A stretch of DNA of 64,000 nt from Streptomyces sp. TLI_146 (GTDB lineage: Bacteria > Actinomycetota > Actinomycetes > Streptomycetales > Streptomycetaceae), in the NCBI RefSeq assembly GCF_002846415.1, contig NZ_PJMX01000002.1, forward strand, positions 1 to 64,000, in the 5' to 3' direction. Below are positions 50,190 to 58,480 of this stretch, piece after piece. The notes beneath the pieces were generated by a model, which did not search any database, was not told the origin of the DNA, and worked only from the letters and a program-made list of their open reading frames with translations. Each line of letters opens with the position of its first letter. The stretch's first letter is position 1. The translations under genes were made by a program, and so were the position numbers.

Positions 50190-51491
50190 TTACGGGCGTG
50201 AGGCGAACGCACACCGCTGCGCGCGGACGCGGTTGTCGAAATTGGAATGCCCCAGGTCCGGTACGCCCACGGCGTTCAGGGCGAGCGGGCGAATCAGGAG
50301 TTCGCGCAGCAGGGCCTTGATCTCGACGCGGGCGAGATGGGCGCCGAGGCAGTAATGGGGCCCGCCGCCCCCGTATCCCAGATGGGGATTGGGCCGCCGG
50401 GTGATGTCGAAGGCGTCCGGGCGGTCGAAGACGGCTTCGTCGCGGTTGGCGGAGGCGTACAGCAGCATGACGCGGTCACCGCGTACGAAATCGTGCCCGC
50501 CCAGAGTATGGGGACGGATCACATGGCGCCGGAACTGAATGATGGGAGTGGAGAAGCGGACGATCTCGTCGACGGCGCCGTCGGCGTACCGCTCGAAGTC
50601 GCCGGTGAGCAGTTCGCGCTGGTCGGGGTGGTCGGTGAGCAGGGCGAGCGCGTGGGCGATGGCGTTACGGGTGGTCTCCACGCCCGCGACCATGAGCAGC
50701 GAGAAGAACGAGCCCAGCTGGCGGGTGCTGAGGGCCTGCCCGTCGACGTCGGCGGTGACCAGGGCGGAGATGAGGTCGCCGGTGGGCCGTCGGCGCCGCT
50801 CGCGCCCGAGCGCGGCGACGGTGAGCTGCATCCGGGCGAGCGCCCGCAACCCGCGCCCGGGCACCCGGATACGGGCCCGCAGCGTACGGGCGACTCCGGC
50901 GTTCTCGGAGGCCCGGTCGACCTGGCGGGCGATCTCGACGCGGCCCGGCTCGGGCACGCCGAGCATGTCGCAGATGACCTCGAAGGCCATCCGGGAGGCG
51001 GCGGCGGAGACGAACTCGTCGGCCCCGGTGGCCAGCAGGTCGTCGACGATACGGGCGGCGAGGTCGCGGATGCCGCTCTCGGCGTCGGCGAGGACGCGGG
51101 GGGTGAAGGCGCGCGAGACGACGCGCCGCAGCTGGGCGTGGCGCGGCCCGTCCAGGTTGACCATGGAGTCCCCGAACACCCCCCGCACCCAGCGGGGCGG
51201 CTCGGGGGAGGTGGCTCCCGGCGCGCTGGCGAACACGTCGGCCATCCGGCTCGCCTCGACGACGTCGGCGTGCCGCACGAGGGCGTAGAACCCGCGCTCG
51301 GGCCGCCGCCGCCCGGCCGCGGCCCGCTCGACGAAGTAGGCGGGCCGGTCCAGCTGCCGCAGCAGGGCGAAGGCCTCGAGGCGGCGGTCGCGGGGCAGTT
51401 TCCAGAACTGCGGATCGGCGAGATCGAGACCATGGAGATCGCGGAGATCACCGACGCGCTCACTGTTCGTACTATCCGTACCAACGGACAA
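50190..51491 (-). CDS. Cytochrome P450
   Basis: 433 residues from TTG 51491; a start at 51554 would lie inside a hairpin. Oxygen-binding helix I reads LLMVAGVETTRNAIAHALAL near residues 255-274, with the Gly-x-Glu-Thr-Thr core. ExxR is DEIVRFS near 307. The heme loop is GYGGGGPHYCLGAHLARVE, with the Cys ligand near 378. Monooxygenase needing ferredoxin; no ferredoxin gene lies next to it. Substrate unknown. Expressed alone. Confidence 0.92.
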   Translation of the reverse strand: MSVGTDSTNSERVGDLRDLHGLDLADPQFWKLPRDRRLEAFALLRQLDRPAYFVERAAAGRRRPERGFYALVRHADVVEASRMADVFASAPGATSPEPPRWVRGVFGDSMVNLDGPRHAQLRRVVSRAFTPRVLADAESGIRDLAARIVDDLLATGADEFVSAAASRMAFEVICDMLGVPEPGRVEIARQVDRASENAGVARTLRARIRVPGRGLRALARMQLTVAALGRERRRRPTGDLISALVTADVDGQALSTRQLGSFFSLLMVAGVETTRNAIAHALALLTDHPDQRELLTGDFERYADGAVDEIVRFSTPIIQFRRHVIRPHTLGGHDFVRGDRVMLLYASANRDEAVFDRPDAFDITRRPNPHLGYGGGGPHYCLGAHLARVEIKALLRELLIRPLALNAVGVPDLGHSNFDNRVRAQRCAFASRP

Positions 51492-51536
51492 TGTTCCACC
51501 CGCCGTTGAAGTCGCATAAGTCGCATAAAAGGGAAG

Positions 51537-51569
51537 TCCGCCCCCGAGGATCAACTCCTCAGGGGCGGA
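51537..51569. terminator. Hairpin upstream of the P450 gene
   Basis: TCCGCCCCCGAGGA and TCCTCAGGGGCGGA, 14-bp arms with one mismatch. It lies between the secreted gene at 51657 and the P450 start, and would end transcription from the former. Confidence 0.6.
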
Positions 51570-51656
51570 AGGACAAGGCAGAGAAAACCAGAACCAGAAC
51601 CGGCACCACTACCGGAACGAGAACTGGTTCGGGCTCCCCTCCCCGTGCCGGTGAAC

Positions 51657-51914
51657 TCAACTGACCAGGTCGTGCCCGGCCTTCACGGCGTCGGTCCCGG
51701 CCTTCACGGCATCCCCGGCGGCCTTGACCTTCTTGTCGAAATGGGGACCGACAATCCCTTCGGCCACGGGCTTCGCCTTCTGCCCGGCCACGGCGGCCGT
51801 CTGCGCGGCGCTGCTGATGGTCCGGCCGAGGTCAAACGCCTGAGCAGAAGGTGCCATTGCGGCCACCAACGCCGACCCTGCCACGGCAGTACTGAGAACT
51901 CGACATACATTCAT
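51657..51914 (-). CDS. Small secreted helical protein
   Basis: 85 residues from ATG 51914. Signal peptide to PSAQAFDL near residue 28. The mature part is a Lys/Ala-rich helix (GDAVKAGTDAVKAGHDLVS at the end, with repeated DAVKAG). No Cys. Unknown function. Confidence 0.6.
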   Translation of the reverse strand: MNVCRVLSTAVAGSALVAAMAPSAQAFDLGRTISSAAQTAAVAGQKAKPVAEGIVGPHFDKKVKAAGDAVKAGTDAVKAGHDLVS

Positions 51915-51990
51915 GCCCTTACAACGCAATAGGCGGGGAGAAGGCACGCCCGTGCCAAGCGCGCGCAATGCTCTGCCCTTTACGCACCGG

Positions 51991-52638
51991 TCAGTTGACG
52001 GTGATCTCCAGGCCGGTCGGTGTGACCCGTACGGATACGGCGGTGAGGTCGGTGGCCGTGGCGTCCGCGTCGAGTTCGTGGGGCCGGTGGGTGCTGGTGA
52101 GGGCGAGTGTGCTCATTCCGGCGGCGCGGGCCGAGGCCAGGCCGGCGGGGGCGTCCTCGACGGCCAGGCAGCGGGCCGGGGCGACGCCGAGGCGTTCGGC
52201 GGCCAGGAGGAACGGTTCGGGGTGGGGCTTGTGGTGGGTGATGTCGTCGACCGTGATCAGGTGGGCGGGGCGGATGCCGACCTGGGCGAGGCGGGCCTCG
52301 GCCACGCGCCGGGTGCCGGACGTCACCACGGCCCAGCGGTCCGGCGGGAGCGCGGCGAGGAGTTCGGGCGCGCCCGGTACGGGCACCACGCCGCCCCCGG
52401 CCGCGTCCGCGACCTCGGCGTCCTCCAGCCGTGCCACGGCCTCGGCGACCTGGGCGGCGGGCAGCAGCTCGGCCACGATCGCGGCGGCGGGCCGCCCGTG
52501 CACCTCGACGCGGGCGACGTCCTGGAGGGTCATGCCGTACGTCTCGGCCCACCGCGTCCACGCCCGTACGACCGAACGCATGCTGGAGACGAGCGTCTCG
52601 TCGCTGTCGAAGAGGATGGCGTCGGCCGACAGGTGCAT
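51991..52638 (-). CDS. HAD-family sugar-phosphatase-like hydrolase
   Basis: 215 residues. Motif I AILFDSDETLVSSM near residues 8-21 (nucleophile Asp then Asp+2), motif II VVTSGTRRVAEARLA near 103-117, the Lys in ITHHKPHPEPFLLAAERLG near 133-151, and motif IV CLAVEDAPAGLASARAAGM near 157-175. Typical phosphoglucomutase/DOG-phosphatase subgroup. Substrate unknown. Confidence 0.85.
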   Translation of the reverse strand: MHLSADAILFDSDETLVSSMRSVVRAWTRWAETYGMTLQDVARVEVHGRPAAAIVAELLPAAQVAEAVARLEDAEVADAAGGGVVPVPGAPELLAALPPDRWAVVTSGTRRVAEARLAQVGIRPAHLITVDDITHHKPHPEPFLLAAERLGVAPARCLAVEDAPAGLASARAAGMSTLALTSTHRPHELDADATATDLTAVSVRVTPTGLEITVN

Positions 52639-52764
52639 GAGCGGGAGCGTAGTCGGCGTGTCGGTGCAGGTCGTGCGGGGGGTCGCAGCCCGTGGCGGCC
52701 CGTGGGCGTGTCCCTCGGCCCCGGCTTTCGTGGAGTCTGGCCGGGGCCGGGGGAGCGGTTGCCG

Positions 52765-53742
52765 TCAGATGGCGGGCACCGAGATGTCCAGGTCGTGCAG
52801 GCGTGCCGGTTCCGCGATGACGTCGATCTCGGTGATCGCGTCGTCGGCGAAGGTGAAGTGGAGCGCCACGCGCAGGCGGCCGTAGGGGGCCATGGTGAGG
52901 CCGGGGGCGCCGTCCACGAGGGCCACTCCGGTGAAGCGGGCGCGGCCCACCGCGGCCATCGCCGCCTTGGCGACGGTGACGGCGCCGCCCAGGAAGATGG
53001 GCTCGGGGCTGGGGACGACCGCCTTGTCCGCGCGCAGGACCACGTCGGGGTGGAGCAGGGTGACCAGGGCTTCGAAGTTCCCGCCGCGGGTGGCGGCCAG
53101 GAACGCCTCGGCGACCTGGCGGCGGCGGGACAGGTCGGGGTCGGGCGCGGCGGTGCCGCTCCCGACGCGGCGGCGGGCGCGGCTGGCCAGTTGGCGGGCG
53201 GTGGCCGGGGTCTTCTCGATCATCGGGGCGATCTGGTCGAACGGCACGGCGAACATGTCGTGCAGCACGAACGCGAGCCGCTCCGCCGGGGCGAGCGTGT
53301 CGAGCACCACCAGCAGCGCGTGCCCGACCGAGTCGGCCATCACCGCCTCCTGCTCGGGGTCGGGCCGCCCCTCCTCCTGGCCGGGGCCGCTCTCGACGTC
53401 CGGGACCGCCTCGTCCAGCGGGTCCTCGCCCCGGGTGCGGCGGGAGCGGAGCATGTTCAGGCACACCCGCGCCACGACCGTCGTCAGCCACCCGCCGAGG
53501 TTCTCGACGTCGTCGATGTCGGCGCGGCTCGCGCGCAGCCAGGCGTCCTGCAGGGCGTCCTCGGCCTCGGCGAGCGAGCCGAGCATCCGGTACGCCACCG
53601 CACGCAGATGGGACCGGTCCTGTTCGAAACGGTCCGTCAGCGTCCGGGTCTGCTCCGGCGCCTGCGTGCCCGTCCGCGTCGGCTCCTGCGTCCGCGTCGG
53701 CTCCTGCGTCGGCTCCGGCGTCTGCGTTATGTGCTCGTCCAT
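52765..53742 (-). CDS. ECF sigma factor with SnoaL-like C-terminal domain (ECF41-type)
   Basis: 325 residues from ATG 53742, spaced 8 bases from GGAGGA. An acidic Thr/Pro/Gln-Glu repeat (EPTRTQEPTRT) opens the protein. Region 2 is HLRAVAYRMLGSLAEAEDALQDA near residues 45-67 and region 4 is LAPAERLAFVLHDMFAVPFD near 146-165. The C-terminal NTF2/SnoaL-like domain (GGNFEALVTLLHPDVVLRAD near 230-249) replaces an anti-sigma factor. In ECF41 proteins this domain controls activity and a neighbouring reductase or carboxymuconolactone gene is often the target; here the divergent NmrA-like gene is the candidate. Confidence 0.85.
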   Translation of the reverse strand: MDEHITQTPEPTQEPTRTQEPTRTGTQAPEQTRTLTDRFEQDRSHLRAVAYRMLGSLAEAEDALQDAWLRASRADIDDVENLGGWLTTVVARVCLNMLRSRRTRGEDPLDEAVPDVESGPGQEEGRPDPEQEAVMADSVGHALLVVLDTLAPAERLAFVLHDMFAVPFDQIAPMIEKTPATARQLASRARRRVGSGTAAPDPDLSRRRQVAEAFLAATRGGNFEALVTLLHPDVVLRADKAVVPSPEPIFLGGAVTVAKAAMAAVGRARFTGVALVDGAPGLTMAPYGRLRVALHFTFADDAITEIDVIAEPARLHDLDISVPAI

Positions 53743-53903
53743 TGGCCCCATTCCTCCGGTCGCCTTCCTCACGCGCGGTGTGTCTGAGAAGTAGATCACC
53801 GCCGACCTGCTCATCTTCTTCGGGGAGCCCACGCGCCCACCAGCCCACGAGCCCACGTACGTACGGCAATGGGCACGGCAACGAGTCGAGGAGAGCAGCC
53901 GCG

Positions 53904-54668
53904 ATGGCGTCAACGATCCTGGTCACCGGTGGCACCGGCACGCTCGGCGGCCACGTCGTGCCGCTCCTGCTGGACGCGGGCCACCACGTACGCGTGCTCA
54001 GCCGCCACGGCCGCGACGGCGGCGGCGGCGCCGAGTACGTCGCCGCCGACCTGCTGCGGCCCGAGGGGCTCGGGCCCGCTGTCGAGGGCGCCGACACCGT
54101 GGTGCACCTGGCGGGCGGACCCAAGGGCGACGACGAGGCGACCCGCAACCTCGTACGGGCCGCCTCCGGCGCCGGGGTGCGCCACTTCGTCTACATCTCG
54201 GTCATCGGCGCGGACCGCGTGCCGCTGGGGTGGTTCGGGACGAAGCTCGCCTCCGAGCAGGCGGTACGGCTGTCCGGCATCCCGTGGACGATCCTGCGCG
54301 CGGCCCAGTTCCACGACCTGATCCTGCTGCTGGCGCGGAAGACGGCCAAACTGCCGGTCGTGCCCGTTCCGGCGGGCCTGCGCTTCCAGCCGGTCGACTC
54401 GCGCGACGTGGCGGACCGGCTGGTGGCGCTGACCCTGGCCGGGCCGTCCGGGCAGGCGCCCGATCTGGCCGGGCCGAAGGTGTACGGGATGGGGGAGCTG
54501 ATCCGTACGTACCTCCAGGCGCGCGGTACGCGGCGGCTGCTGGTGCCGGTGCCCATGCCGGGCAAGGCGGGGCGGGCCTACCGGGCGGGCGAGAACCTGT
54601 CCCTGGACGGGACCGCGGTGCTGGGGGAGCGGACCTGGGAGGCGTTCCTCGCCGAACGACTAGGCTAG
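53904..54668 (+). CDS. NmrA/SDR-like NAD(P)-binding protein, copy 1
   Basis: 254 residues. Rossmann start ILVTGGTGTLGGHVVPLLLD, then VVHLAGGPKGDDEATRNLVR, HFVYISVIGADRVPLG, and the end GKAGRAYRAGENLSLDG. Atypical SDR of the NmrA/NADP-dependent group. It is divergent from the ECF41-type sigma gene, a known arrangement for targets. A close paralogue is at 60756; well over half of positions agree by eye. Confidence 0.82.
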   Translation: MASTILVTGGTGTLGGHVVPLLLDAGHHVRVLSRHGRDGGGGAEYVAADLLRPEGLGPAVEGADTVVHLAGGPKGDDEATRNLVRAASGAGVRHFVYISVIGADRVPLGWFGTKLASEQAVRLSGIPWTILRAAQFHDLILLLARKTAKLPVVPVPAGLRFQPVDSRDVADRLVALTLAGPSGQAPDLAGPKVYGMGELIRTYLQARGTRRLLVPVPMPGKAGRAYRAGENLSLDGTAVLGERTWEAFLAERLG

Positions 54669-54745
54669 CCAGCGCGACTGCGATGGCCTGTGTATGGCCT
54701 GCGTATGGCCGAGAACATGAACGTGAAGGACGGGGTGGTGGGACC

Positions 54746-56320
54746 GTGAGCGACTTCGACGCGATCGACTCGCTGCTCGCCTCGGTGGGTCCCGAGGCCG
54801 CGCTCCCGGCGCCCGAGCAGCGCCTGCGGCTGCGCGAGGCCGCCCGCCTCTCCAAGGCGCAGGTCGCCCGTGCGCTCGGGGTGAGCCCGTCGACGGTCAC
54901 GGGGTGGGAGACGGGCCGTGACCCGTCGGGCGAGGTGCGTACGCGGTACGCGTATCTGCTGGAGGGGTTGCGGGAGCGGCTGGAGGAGTCCGAGCCGGAG
55001 CCGGAGCTGGAGCCTGAACCGGAGGTCGAGGCGGAGCTGGAGTCCGCGCCGGTGGGCGAGGCCGGGGACGAGGCCGGGGACGACGTCGAGTCGCTCGGTG
55101 CGCCCGAGCCGTGTGTGCTGTGCGGGCGTCCGGCCCGGCAGCGGGTGGCGGGGTTCGCGCAGCACCTGGATCCGGCGGAGTGCGAGACGGCGGCGGCTCC
55201 GGTCGCGCAGGACCCGGTGGCCGCGCAGGCTCCCCAGGTCCTGGCGGCCCCGCAGACCCCGGCCCGTACAGCGAACGAGTCCGCCGTGCCCCGCGCGACG
55301 CACACACCACGCACCGCGCGCCCCCCGGAGTCGGCCAAACCCCCCACCCGCCGCGCCTTCCAGCCGCCCCGCCCCGAGCCCTCCGACCTCGTCACCCAGG
55401 CCGTGCGCGGGGCCCTCGCCGAGCATCACGGGGACGTCGAGGCGGCCACCGCCGCGCTGGTCAAGCGGGCGATCCCGGACGCGATGCGGCTGCTGGACGA
55501 GTCGCGCAAGGGGGCGCGTTACGACATCATCGCCCACCCCTGGATCCCGGACGTGCTGCGCAAGCAGACGGCCAAGGGCGCCGACCAGATCTGGGAGGCG
55601 CGCCCCAAGTGGACGCGGCGCGAGCTGCCGCCGGGGGAGCACGAGGTGACGGCGCTGGACATCAACGGCGCGTACCTCTCCGCGCTGAAGACCCACCTCC
55701 CGCTCGGGCAGCTGGAGCACTCCACCGGCTTCGCGCACGACCGGCGCCGGGCGGGCGTACACCTGATCACACCGCCGGTGTGGGAGCACGAGGACGTCCT
55801 GCCGAACCCGATCGGCAACCGCGAGGAGCCCGGCCCGCTGTGGGTGACCGAGCCGACCCTGCGCCTGCTGCAACGCCTGTCGGGACCGAAGTACGGGCTG
55901 TGCGAACCCCCCGAGATCCACGAGTCGTTCACGTCCGGGGCGACGGAGAACCTCCTGGAGAAGTTCCGTATCGCCCTCAAGGACGCCCGTGACGCGGCGC
56001 TCGCGGACGGGGACGAGGTGACGCTGGAGTACGTGAAGGCGATGTACTCCAAGTTCGTCTCCACGATGGGGGAGTCCAACTACAACCGCGAGCTGTACCG
56101 TCCGGACTGGATGCACATCATCCGCTCCCAGGCGTTCGCCAACCTCTGGATGAAGGCGTACAAGGCGCACGACGAGGGTCTGGCGGTGGTTCGGGCGATG
56201 GGCACCGACGAGCTCCATGTGATCGGCGACTGGCGCAAGGTGTTCGCGGAGGGCCGGGGCGTGACGGAGGTCAAGGTCAAGGACACGTACACCGCCGGCG
56301 CGGTGGGCGGGGAGGGCTGA
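54746..56320 (+). CDS. Tap-like telomere-associated protein: HTH plus B-family-polymerase-like region
   Basis: 524 residues from GTG 54746. N-terminal XRE helix-turn-helix (RLSKAQVARALGVSPSTVTG near residues 34-53), an acidic linker, then a CxxC...H...C zinc site (EPCVLCGRPARQRV, QHLDPAEC near 117-145). From residue 215 on there is a large conserved domain. Within it, TALDINGAYLSALKTHLPLG (D305), VKAMYSKFVSTMGES (K431, Y434, K436) and AMGTDELHVIGDW (D488) match in order motifs A, B and C of family B DNA polymerases. The pairing with the next gene suggests a role in linear telomere replication. The known Tap proteins are longer, about 740 residues. Confidence 0.6.
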   Translation: MSDFDAIDSLLASVGPEAALPAPEQRLRLREAARLSKAQVARALGVSPSTVTGWETGRDPSGEVRTRYAYLLEGLRERLEESEPEPELEPEPEVEAELESAPVGEAGDEAGDDVESLGAPEPCVLCGRPARQRVAGFAQHLDPAECETAAAPVAQDPVAAQAPQVLAAPQTPARTANESAVPRATHTPRTARPPESAKPPTRRAFQPPRPEPSDLVTQAVRGALAEHHGDVEAATAALVKRAIPDAMRLLDESRKGARYDIIAHPWIPDVLRKQTAKGADQIWEARPKWTRRELPPGEHEVTALDINGAYLSALKTHLPLGQLEHSTGFAHDRRRAGVHLITPPVWEHEDVLPNPIGNREEPGPLWVTEPTLRLLQRLSGPKYGLCEPPEIHESFTSGATENLLEKFRIALKDARDAALADGDEVTLEYVKAMYSKFVSTMGESNYNRELYRPDWMHIIRSQAFANLWMKAYKAHDEGLAVVRAMGTDELHVIGDWRKVFAEGRGVTEVKVKDTYTAGAVGGEG

Positions 56321-56321
56321 A

Positions 56322-56891
56322 GTGCCGGAGCACAGCCATGAGTTCGGCAAGTACGGGGCGCGCGGCATCAAGGGCAGCGAGGCCGTGTCCCGGGTCCTGG
56401 ACTCGCTCGCGGGCGGCATCGCGACGCCGGTGACGGTCAGGCGGGGCCTGCTGGCGCGGCTGCACTACCTGACGCGTACCCCGCACGCCTGGGCGGCGGC
56501 GCGGGAGGCGGGCCTGACGGTGACCGACCGCACGGTCAGGGCGTGGCTGGCGGGCGCGCGCAACCCCACCGCGGCGAACCTGGAGCGCATCGACCGCGCG
56601 TACTGGACGGTCCGCCGCCACAACGTGGCCCGCCACCTGCTGCGCCGCCTCAACTCGGCGGGCGGCACCCGGGTGGAGCTGCACCCCCTCAACCAGTCCC
56701 AGGTGCCCCGGCCGCGGCAGCGGGTGGTGGAGTACCGGGCCCTGAACGTACGCCGGTGGGACCGCATCGTCGAGGCGTGGGCGGCGGCGGACGCGGAGGC
56801 GCTCGACGGGGCGTGGACGGACGTCATCGAGGACCTGGGGTCGCAGTGGGGGCAGTATGAGTATGTGACTAATGTGGGGTTTGCGGCGTGA
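56322..56891 (+). CDS. Tpg-like telomere terminal protein candidate
   Basis: 189 residues from GTG 56322, 1 base after the previous stop. The helix-turn-helix is TVTDRTVRAWLAGARNPTAA near residues 66-85, preceded by LLARLHYLTRTPHAWA. It is followed by a basic helix (RHNVARHLLRRLNSAGG) and a C-terminal Trp-rich domain (RRWDRIVEAWAAADAEALDG). Size and layout match the approximately 185-residue terminal proteins that cap linear Streptomyces replicons. Identity is inferred from layout and position, not alignment. Confidence 0.55.
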   Translation: MPEHSHEFGKYGARGIKGSEAVSRVLDSLAGGIATPVTVRRGLLARLHYLTRTPHAWAAAREAGLTVTDRTVRAWLAGARNPTAANLERIDRAYWTVRRHNVARHLLRRLNSAGGTRVELHPLNQSQVPRPRQRVVEYRALNVRRWDRIVEAWAAADAEALDGAWTDVIEDLGSQWGQYEYVTNVGFAA

Positions 56892-56940
56892 GGCCGTCGC
56901 CGCCGAAGTGGTCGGCGTTCCACGTCCTTATGATCAACTG

Positions 56941-57267
56941 GTGATCACCCCGGAGACCGTCGTCGAACGCCAGCTCGCCGCCTACAACAGCCATGACCTC
57001 GAAGCCTTCGCGGCGACGTACGCCCCCGACGTCTGCGTCAACCGCCGCGGCGGCGACCGCCTGCTCGGGCGCGACGCCGTGCGGGAGGCGTACGCCGACC
57101 AGTTCGCCGCGGGGCGCTGCCGGGCCGAGATCGTTGGCCGGCTCACCGAGGGCGACTGGGTGGTGGACCACGAGATCGCCCACGGCATCACGGACGACCC
57201 CCTGCGTGTGCTGGTCGCCTACCGGGTCCGCGACGGCCTGATCGACCGCGTCGACTTCCTCGGCTGA
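56941..57267 (+). CDS. SnoaL/NTF2-like protein
   Basis: 108 residues from GTG 56941; no good ribosome-binding site. VERQLAAYNSHDLEAFAATY, the central GRDAVREAYADQFAA and the strands EIVGRLTEGDWVVDHEIAHG, VLVAYRVRDGLIDRVDF form the NTF2-like cone fold. Could be an isomerase, hydrolase or binding protein. Confidence 0.7.
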   Translation: MITPETVVERQLAAYNSHDLEAFAATYAPDVCVNRRGGDRLLGRDAVREAYADQFAAGRCRAEIVGRLTEGDWVVDHEIAHGITDDPLRVLVAYRVRDGLIDRVDFLG

Positions 57268-57339
57268 CTGTCGGGCCTTGGATCACGACTGCTGTCTTTC
57301 TTCTGTCTCTCTTGGTTGGCTCCGGGAACGCTGCTGGGT

Positions 57340-57354
57340 TATCACGCCGTGATA
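57340..57354. promoter_or_regulatory. Distant copy of the parAB palindrome
   Basis: TATCACGCCGTGATA, identical to the sites around parAB 42 kb away. It lies between the SnoaL-like gene and the minus-strand cassette. Two relaxed copies follow, ATCACGGCGTGAT at 58152-58164 and TGTCACGCCGTGATG at 60567-60581. Confidence 0.7.
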
Positions 57355-57401
57355 AGTGGCCGCAGGGGGAGGGCTGTTGCTCGCCGGGGGGGGAGCGGCC
57401 G

Positions 57402-57665
57402 TCATCGAGACGTCGGCTCTGCGTGGAGCGGGTTGCCGGGGGCCGGGGTGACGCGGGCGAAGGAGGTCACGACGGCGCGGAAGCCGGTGTGGTCGTGGTG
57501 CCGTGCGGTGTGCTGGATCGCCCAGTCCTCCGGCCCGTCGCGGGTGTCGGAGGGCGGGGAGGTGTCGAGGCAGGTGGTGCACTCCATGACGTGGATCGGT
57601 GCGGAGGCGCCGGGGGTGGTGTCCGGGCCGAGCGTCCATTCCGCGTAGCGGATCACGGACCTCAT
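57402..57665 (-). CDS. DUF7848-like small protein, second copy
   Basis: 87 residues. RSVIRYAEWTLGPDTTPGAS at the start, the Cys pair MECTTCLDT, then DWAIQHTARHHDHTGFRAV. Same family as 6343-6684. The start overlaps the previous stop by ATGA. Function unknown. Confidence 0.7.
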   Translation of the reverse strand: MRSVIRYAEWTLGPDTTPGASAPIHVMECTTCLDTSPPSDTRDGPEDWAIQHTARHHDHTGFRAVVTSFARVTPAPGNPLHAEPTSR

Positions 57666-58153
57666 GGCGTCCGCTCCGGTGTCGGCGTCTGGCGCAGTCT
57701 GTGCTGCCCGAGCGCGACCAGGCCGGCGACGGCCTGGGCCGCGCACAGGCTGCCCACGGCGCGGGGTGGGAGGGCCCAGTACGGGCCGGGGCGTGCGGTC
57801 CGTTCGACGCGGGGGACTCCCAGCCAGGTTCCTGGGCGTAGGCATTCGACGCCCGGCGTCCGCCAGGCGGTGTAGGTGCCGGGTGGGACGAGTGCGTAGT
57901 ACCAGACCCCCACCCCATACGCGTCGTGGATGACGGCCCCGCTGGGGAGGGCTGTGGCGAGGAACGCGGCGACGGTGTCCGGGTCTTCGCTGCCTGCGGC
58001 CGCGTGGACGACGGGGGCGGGCAGGCGGATCGCTTCGAACCGCGTGCCGGTGCGGAGCAGTGCGATGCCGGCGTCGAACTCCCGGTGGGCCTGGGCGGGG
58101 GCGTCGTGGGAGGCGGCGAGCCAGTCGGTGATGGCCCTGGTGGTCTGGTTCAT
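57662..58153 (-). CDS. Conserved actinobacterial hypothetical protein
   Basis: 163 residues. TTRAITDWLAASHDAPAQAH, FEAIRLPAPVVHAAAGSEDP, then YYALVPPGTYTAWRTPGVEC and GTWLGVPRVERTARPGPYW. I recognise this as a frequent Streptomyces family encoded next to XRE/TPR regulators and DUF7848 genes. It resembles the non-catalytic part of prim-pol-like proteins, but no catalytic Asp pair is visible. Joined by TGATG and ATGA overlaps to both neighbours. Confidence 0.65.
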   Translation of the reverse strand: MNQTTRAITDWLAASHDAPAQAHREFDAGIALLRTGTRFEAIRLPAPVVHAAAGSEDPDTVAAFLATALPSGAVIHDAYGVGVWYYALVPPGTYTAWRTPGVECLRPGTWLGVPRVERTARPGPYWALPPRAVGSLCAAQAVAGLVALGQHRLRQTPTPERTP

Positions 58154-58395
58154 CACGGCGTGATCACCCCGGCGGGCCCGGACGCCTCGGCGCAGCCGCG
58201 GTGCGCGTAGCTGGTGTGGCTGGCGCCGGAGTCGGCGACGAAGATGTGGGTGGGGGTGTCGGCACCCGGCTCGTGGCACACCTCGCAGGGGCGGTACCGC
58301 GCCGGGTCGATGGGCCGATGGTTGGGTGCGTCCTCGATTTCGGCCGCCTCCAGGTGGTTGCCCGTGGCGGAAGGGATGGTGGGCCGGGTGGGCAT
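58153..58395 (-). CDS. Small Cys/His protein of the regulator cassette
   Basis: 80 residues from ATG 58395 with GAGG upstream. RYRPCEVCHEPGADTPTHIF then SYAHRGCAEA: C-x2-C-H ... H-x3-C spacing fit for zinc. Its last codons contain the relaxed parS-like site at 58152-58164 and overlap the next ATG. Function unknown. Confidence 0.6.
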   Translation of the reverse strand: MPTRPTIPSATGNHLEAAEIEDAPNHRPIDPARYRPCEVCHEPGADTPTHIFVADSGASHTSYAHRGCAEASGPAGVITP

Positions 58396-58480
58396 GTCGC
58401 CTCGTCTCCTCGGGGATGGGGAGACGGTAGGGGCTGCGACGGCGCACGCCATGAACTGAGCGTTCGCATGAACTCTCCGT

